From: Microbacterium forte
GTDB lineage: Bacteria > Actinomycetota > Actinomycetes > Actinomycetales > Microbacteriaceae
Assembly (NCBI RefSeq): GCF_031885415.1
Contig: NZ_CP116871.1
Coordinates: forward strand, 3,224,001-3,288,000
DNA: 64,000 bases
Direction of reading: 5' to 3'
Of the stretch, positions 59,669-64,000 are shown piece by piece. The notes beneath the pieces were generated by a model, which saw only the letters and a program-made list of their open reading frames with translations, was not told where the DNA came from and searched no databases. The first letter of the stretch is position 1. Each line of letters starts with the position of its first letter. The position numbers and the translations under genes were made by a program.

Positions 59669-62260
59669 ATGCAATCCCCTGTTCTCCTGCCGACTCCTCA
59701 TGTGTCGATCATCATCCCCATGTACAACGACGAGGAATGGATCGCCGCGGCAGTCGAAAGCTGCATGCGTCAGACGCTGAGTGCGATCGAGATCATCTGT
59801 GTAGACGATGCTTCCACGGACCGCAGCCGAGAGATCGTCGAGCGTTACCAGGCCGTCGACCCGCGCATCCGCCTCGTTTCCTTCGACCGCAATCGCTCGG
59901 CCTTCCAGGCTCGACGAGCGGGCATCATGGCCGCGACGGCTCCGTATGTGCTGTTCCTCGACGGTGACGACGAGCTCGCTCCGGATGCCGCTGAGAAGGC
60001 CACGGCTGAGGCGCAGAAGACGAGTGCGGATCTCGTCGGCTTCGGTGTCGAGGTCGTGACTCCAGACGGGCGAAGCGGCGGGGGCTTCGAGAAGCGGCTG
60101 CAGCCATACCACGAGCTCGTCGAGAACGATGCCATCCTTCCGAGTCTCTTCCCCGTCGGAGTGCCCGCGCGCGGGCAGATCTGGCGCTACCTCTTTCACG
60201 TCGGGCTGCTCCGTGTCGCCTATGCGCAGCTCTCACCCGACCTCGAGCTCTACCGAGCCAATGATCTGCCCATCGCATATCTTGCGATCGCGGGGGCGCA
60301 GCGGTACGTCTCACTGCCGGCGAAGCTGTACCGCTACAACTTCGGCCGAGGAATCAGCGGACACCGCGTCGAGGAGGCTTCGCAGTTCGAGTTCTACCTG
60401 CGCGCGATCGACTCGATCGACAGCATCGCGCCGGCGGTGCGCGAGCAGGCACGCAAGCGGATCGACCCGGATCCCCTCATGGACAGCTATGCGTCCGCCA
60501 GGTTGTCGGTGATCGGCAACCTGCTCAACTACCTGATCAACAACACAGCGGAGGGCGTTCGGGCCGACTGCCTCGGGCTGCTGCGCGAGCGCGTCTCCGA
60601 AGAGGATGTGGTTCTGGCGGCGACGGGGTTCTGCCCCGGGGCGCTCGCGCTCCTGGCGCAGAGCAGCGACCGGATCGAGCTCGGCAGCCGCCCGATCCGC
60701 AGCGTACTGCTGACGACGAAGTCGCTCACGACAGGCGGGGTGTCCGGCGTTCTCCTGACGCAGGCCAGAGTTCTCCTGGACGCAGGATACGACGTCACGA
60801 TCGCAGCGCGACGGCCGGGCAGCTCGGCGGACGCAGTCCCGTACGGCGCGAAGTTCGTCGAGATCGGCGAGGGGAGCCTCCTCGCACAGGTCACTCAATG
60901 GGGCGAGATCTGTCGTCGGGAGTCCATCGATCTCGTGATCGACCATCAGATCCTCTACAGCAGGGATTGGCCTGCGTACGCGCTCATCGCGCGTTCACTG
61001 GGGGCTGCGACCATCGGATGGGTCCACAACTTCGCTGCCAGGCCGGTCTACGACCTCAACGACCTCACCTCGCTGATGACCGATCATCTCGGCGCGCTCG
61101 CTCAGCTCATCACCCTCTCACCGCTCGACGTCGCATTCTGGAAGCTTCGTGGCATTCGACATGTGGCGTATCTCCCGAATCCGCCGTCTCCGATGATCCT
61201 GGAGGCGCCGATCGAGAACATCGTCAAGACGGCGCCTCAGGGACGCCCGGTGAGACTCCTCTGGTGGGGGCGTCTCGAACAGCACACGAAGCAGGTCCGC
61301 CAACTTCTGCTCGTGGCGGCAGAACTCCGGAAGCTCGGCGTCGCCTTCGAGATGAAGATCATCGGGCCGGGGTGGGCGGAGACGGAACCGCACATGCTCG
61401 AGGCAGAGGCCCGCAAGCTCGGGCTGGAGGAGGTGTCGGTCCCGGGACCGTTGTACGGCGAGCATCTGCTCTCCGCCATCGATGCCGCGGATATCTTCGT
61501 CAACACCAGCGTCATCGAGGGATATCCCCTGACGATTCTCGAGGCTCAGGCGCGCGGCCTTCCCGTGGTCATGTACGACATGCCCTGGCTGGCTCTCGCT
61601 GCCGACAACGGGGGGATCGTGAGCGTTCCTCAGGCCACCCCGGCGGCGTTCGCACGTGAGGTCGTCGCGATCGTCGAGAGTCCCGATCGCTACGACGAGC
61701 TCTCCCATGAATCCCTGGCCGTGGCCAAGAGGAAGCGCGACTTCGATTTCGGTCAGACGTACCGTCAGCTCGTCGAAGGAGAGCTGCCTGCTGCCTTCTC
61801 ACCTGAGCCCACGATCGACGATGCACAACGCCTGATCGATCTGCTCATCTTCTTCACCGAGCGCAACGCCGGTCTCAGGGCGAAGAAGACGGCGGCAGTC
61901 GCGGCCGCGAGGAAGGCCACCGCAGAAGCGGCGGCGACCAAGAAGGCGGCCGCAGTCGCAGCCAAGGCGGCTGCGAGGAAAGCAGCGAGGATCGCCGCCA
62001 AGGCCGCGGAGAAGAGCGCGACGAGACAGGCGGGGGAGCGGACTCAGAGTGCGACACCGACTGCGGCGAGGATCTCACGGCAGTCGACGAGTCCGTCGCC
62101 GTCCGCTCAGGCGTCGACGCGAGCGAAGACCGCCCCTCCGGTACAACCGGATCCGCTGCTCGTCGGCATGATCCGGCCGCTCGGGCGCGTGGTCCTGAAG
62201 GTCATGCCGGGCTTGCGGCCGACGGCGCACAAGTTCAACAAGATGGTTCGAGAACGCTGA
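59669..62260 (+). CDS. Two-domain glycosyltransferase (GT2 + GT4) with Lys/Ala-rich tail
   Basis: The 863-residue protein joins a family 2 domain (about 8-250: SIIIPMYNDEEWIAAAVES, VDDASTDRS, FLDGDDEL) to a family 4 GT-B domain (about 345-715: TTGGVSGVLLTQARVLLDAGYDV, donor motif EGYPLTILEAQARGLPVV). A Lys/Ala-rich helical tail (about 730-790) and a Ser/Pro-rich linker end in a short basic segment, perhaps a membrane or polyanion contact. It would add two sugars in sequence to a surface polymer. A TAGGAT (59596-59601) could be its -10. Confidence 0.82.
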   Translation: MQSPVLLPTPHVSIIIPMYNDEEWIAAAVESCMRQTLSAIEIICVDDASTDRSREIVERYQAVDPRIRLVSFDRNRSAFQARRAGIMAATAPYVLFLDGDDELAPDAAEKATAEAQKTSADLVGFGVEVVTPDGRSGGGFEKRLQPYHELVENDAILPSLFPVGVPARGQIWRYLFHVGLLRVAYAQLSPDLELYRANDLPIAYLAIAGAQRYVSLPAKLYRYNFGRGISGHRVEEASQFEFYLRAIDSIDSIAPAVREQARKRIDPDPLMDSYASARLSVIGNLLNYLINNTAEGVRADCLGLLRERVSEEDVVLAATGFCPGALALLAQSSDRIELGSRPIRSVLLTTKSLTTGGVSGVLLTQARVLLDAGYDVTIAARRPGSSADAVPYGAKFVEIGEGSLLAQVTQWGEICRRESIDLVIDHQILYSRDWPAYALIARSLGAATIGWVHNFAARPVYDLNDLTSLMTDHLGALAQLITLSPLDVAFWKLRGIRHVAYLPNPPSPMILEAPIENIVKTAPQGRPVRLLWWGRLEQHTKQVRQLLLVAAELRKLGVAFEMKIIGPGWAETEPHMLEAEARKLGLEEVSVPGPLYGEHLLSAIDAADIFVNTSVIEGYPLTILEAQARGLPVVMYDMPWLALAADNGGIVSVPQATPAAFAREVVAIVESPDRYDELSHESLAVAKRKRDFDFGQTYRQLVEGELPAAFSPEPTIDDAQRLIDLLIFFTERNAGLRAKKTAAVAAARKATAEAAATKKAAAVAAKAAARKAARIAAKAAEKSATRQAGERTQSATPTAARISRQSTSPSPSAQASTRAKTAPPVQPDPLLVGMIRPLGRVVLKVMPGLRPTAHKFNKMVRER

Positions 62261-62326
62261 CCGCTGCCTGATCGGAGAACCGACCGGTGCTCCGATCAGG
62301 ACTGGAGCACCTGTCGGCTGGTGGCG

Positions 62327-62845
62327 CTACGACGATGTGTCGGTCGGTTCCGTCGAGGCAGTGCGGGCGGACTCTCCTGATCGATCGTCGACCGGCAGAT
62401 CGCGGATGAACCGAGCGGGGACCCCGCCGTAGAGGGTGTTGTCCGGAACGTCCTTGGTCACCATCGCGCCGGCGGCGATGATGCATCCCTCGCCGATCGT
62501 GACGCCGCCCAATACCGTCACCGATGCCCCGATCCATGTTCCTGCGCCGATCACGATCGGATCGAATCGGGACTTGCCCGCGCGGCGGGAAGGCGGGCCC
62601 ACTTCGTGAGTGTCCGAGATGAGGCGAACGAAGGGGCCGATCCGCACCCCGTCGCCGATGGACGTGTTGGGGCGGATGTACGCGTCTCTGTTGATGAAGA
62701 CGTTGTTCCCGATCGTGACCGGGCCGAGCATTTCGGTGCCTCGGTAGAAGTTCGCCCCGTCGCCGATCGTGATCGGGCGATCGTCGCTGTGGGAGAAAGA
62801 GACGCGCTGATGGATCTTGGATCGGTCGCCGACGGTCAACACCAT
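62327..62845 (-). CDS. Hexapeptide-repeat acyltransferase
   Basis: The 172-residue protein is a left-handed beta-helix acyltransferase of the LbetaH/xenobiotic-acetyltransferase class: repeated hexapeptides (IGDGANF, IGNNVFI, IGDGVRIG) and the terminal IGEGCIIAAGAMVTKDVPDNTLYGG with the CoA-site loop. Its catalytic His is probably in DTHEVG. It would O-acetylate a sugar. ATG 62845, not 62908, is chosen because TATACT (62852-62857) is exactly six bases upstream. It is divergent in function but adjacent to the glycosyltransferase and pyruvyl-transferase genes. Confidence 0.85.
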   Translation of the reverse strand: MVLTVGDRSKIHQRVSFSHSDDRPITIGDGANFYRGTEMLGPVTIGNNVFINRDAYIRPNTSIGDGVRIGPFVRLISDTHEVGPPSRRAGKSRFDPIVIGAGTWIGASVTVLGGVTIGEGCIIAAGAMVTKDVPDNTLYGGVPARFIRDLPVDDRSGESARTASTEPTDTSS

Positions 62846-62948
62846 TAGTGCAGTATATTGGCTCGCCACCTGCAGGGCGCCCGTCGCTGTCCTCCTGCCG
62901 CTCTCCATCCGGGGCCCGTCGGCGATGGGAACGGTGAGAAGGGCCGTG

Positions 62949-63995
62949 TCAGTCGGCGTCGATGACGTCGTGGATTCGCTTGGTCAGCGCTGCCAACTCA
63001 TCGCGCGCGGTGTCGATCGACGGCGCGAGCAGAGGGAGGTGCTCGTCGAGCCGTGCGGAGAACTCATCGATCTGGTCGTAGCGCCCGACGAGCTCGCCGA
63101 GACCGGCGGTGGCCAGGAGGCGATGGATCTTCTGCGGGTCGGCGCCCGAGCCGATGGGATATGCTCCCTCGGATGCCGCGATGATGAGGCCGTGCGCTCG
63201 ATCGCTGACCACGAATCGGGACATCTTGAACGCGCCGCGTGCATGCGCGTCGAGAGTGGCATGGTCCATGCTGGGAGGCATCAGGTACTCGCCGCCGAGT
63301 TCCTCGGCGAGACGGACCGCCCGAGGTGCGTCGCGCGAGACCTGAGCGAGAGTGACGATCCGCGTCGACGTGCGCGAAGCCAGATCGCGGACGGATGCGA
63401 TCCATCGCGACCCCGGCCACGGACGATCGAATCGGAGCGTCACCGCGAGCAGAGGACGCTCATCCGCCGGCGCCCATTGGCTCGTCGGCGTTCCGAGGGA
63501 ATACGCCCAATCGGGTGCGACGTCGCCGAATCCTGCGGCGTCACGAGAAGGGGTATCGCGCCAGGAGACGATCGCCGCGTTGCGAAGAACATCGTCGAAC
63601 TCCACTTGCTCGATCGACGAGGGGTCCTTGATCCCGAAACCGGCCGCGATGAACACGCCGCCGGCGTCGACGGTGCGGCGCAGCTCGCGGGTGCGGTGGA
63701 TGTTCGGGAACAGTCCTGGCGGCGGATTGATCTCTCCCGCGTTGAGGAAGTGAACTCCCCGACGCGCGGCATCACCGGCGGCCAGCCAGGTCGGCCGGTG
63801 CGTGTAGATGCGGTCGCGCCTGCCGAGCGCGAAGCCGGAGGTGTAGTCGGGGGTGGCTGCACCGAAGTAGATGTGCAGGCGCCGACCTTCGCCGCGAGCG
63901 GCGTTGAGATAAGCGAGCCGGAGGGCCGAGTCGCCGAGGTTGTCGTCCTGCCCCGCCAGGTGGAAGAAGAGATCCTGGGGTCTGTTGGCGCTCAT
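62949..63995 (-). CDS. Polysaccharide pyruvyl transferase family protein (start at window edge)
   Basis: The protein has about 348 residues and the fold of the PS_pyruv_trans family (WcaK/CsaB type), which adds pyruvate ketals to surface sugars. Hallmarks are DNLGDSALR (about 17-25), NAGEI, SWRDTPSRD and SDRAHGLIIAASEG near the C terminus. Such ketals give negative charge and can anchor S-layer proteins. ATG 63995 and GTG 63998 are both possible, and upstream sequence is outside the window, so the true start may be longer. Confidence 0.8.
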   Translation of the reverse strand: MSANRPQDLFFHLAGQDDNLGDSALRLAYLNAARGEGRRLHIYFGAATPDYTSGFALGRRDRIYTHRPTWLAAGDAARRGVHFLNAGEINPPPGLFPNIHRTRELRRTVDAGGVFIAAGFGIKDPSSIEQVEFDDVLRNAAIVSWRDTPSRDAAGFGDVAPDWAYSLGTPTSQWAPADERPLLAVTLRFDRPWPGSRWIASVRDLASRTSTRIVTLAQVSRDAPRAVRLAEELGGEYLMPPSMDHATLDAHARGAFKMSRFVVSDRAHGLIIAASEGAYPIGSGADPQKIHRLLATAGLGELVGRYDQIDEFSARLDEHLPLLAPSIDTARDELAALTKRIHDVIDAD

Positions 63996-64000
63996 CACGG

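Overview
The window is high-GC actinobacterial chromosome, most likely Microbacterium or a close relative in Microbacteriaceae. The grounds are codon use saturated with G/C at third positions, menaquinone genes (menA, menD, menF, a ubiE-type methyltransferase and a long-chain prenyl synthase), an rpsL-rpsG-fusA-tuf operon, Actinobacteria-type regulators and DUF families, and widespread leaderless starts. I see no phage, plasmid, IS element, integrase, CRISPR array or rRNA gene. Apart from the surface-glycan loci it reads as ordinary backbone.

Layout. 1-11.8 kb: the start of an ABC-F ATPase, a small esterase, a degenerate Nudix protein, threonine aldolase, an MFS carrier, an SDR, a DUF6421 protein divergent from an Lrp/AsnC regulator, then menA and DUF4229. 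11.9-17.9 kb: a five-gene, translationally coupled nonulosonic-acid (sialic acid/Kdn-like) glycan locus made of a GT2, a polysialyltransferase-like enzyme, a CMP-nonulosonate synthetase fused to a KdsC-like phosphatase, a NeuB-like synthase lacking its SAF domain, and a DUF6716 glycosyltransferase. 17.9-33 kb: regulator-target pairs (TetR/SDR+quinone oxidoreductase, WYL/ABC exporter, TetR/MFS, MerR/SDR), LtrA, ArfB, and a rhomboid-DUF2156 fusion. 33-46 kb: a DsbA-like protein, menD, PPK2, menF, menG, polyprenyl synthase, FprA, a lipoprotein, a hydrolase, a GntR regulator and a YajQ-like protein. 46-50 kb: a maltose-type ABC importer (malE-malF-malG) with two LacI-type operators. 52-57.4 kb: the str operon. 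57.4-64 kb: VanZ, then a second surface-polysaccharide locus (TupA-like ATP-grasp, a two-domain glycosyltransferase, a hexapeptide acyltransferase, a pyruvyl transferase).

One architecture recurs: 18 genes have a TANNNT -10 hexamer followed by exactly six bases and then ATG or GTG, which predicts transcription starting on the start codon (leaderless mRNA). I used this to fix several starts, including those of DUF4229, the hexapeptide acyltransferase, a 50-residue membrane protein and a conserved protein upstream of rpsL. Further genes show the same layout with a weaker hexamer or seven bases.

Working together: MenD, MenF, MenA, the prenyl synthase and MenG supply most of menaquinone synthesis, but from separate transcription units. 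The two glycan loci probably build charged wall-linked polymers. The 11.9 kb locus has NulO synthase, phosphatase and CMP-activation functions but no NeuC epimerase, which fits a Kdn-type (teichulosonic acid) product better than N-acetylneuraminate. The malEFG operon imports malto-oligosaccharides and needs an ATPase encoded elsewhere.
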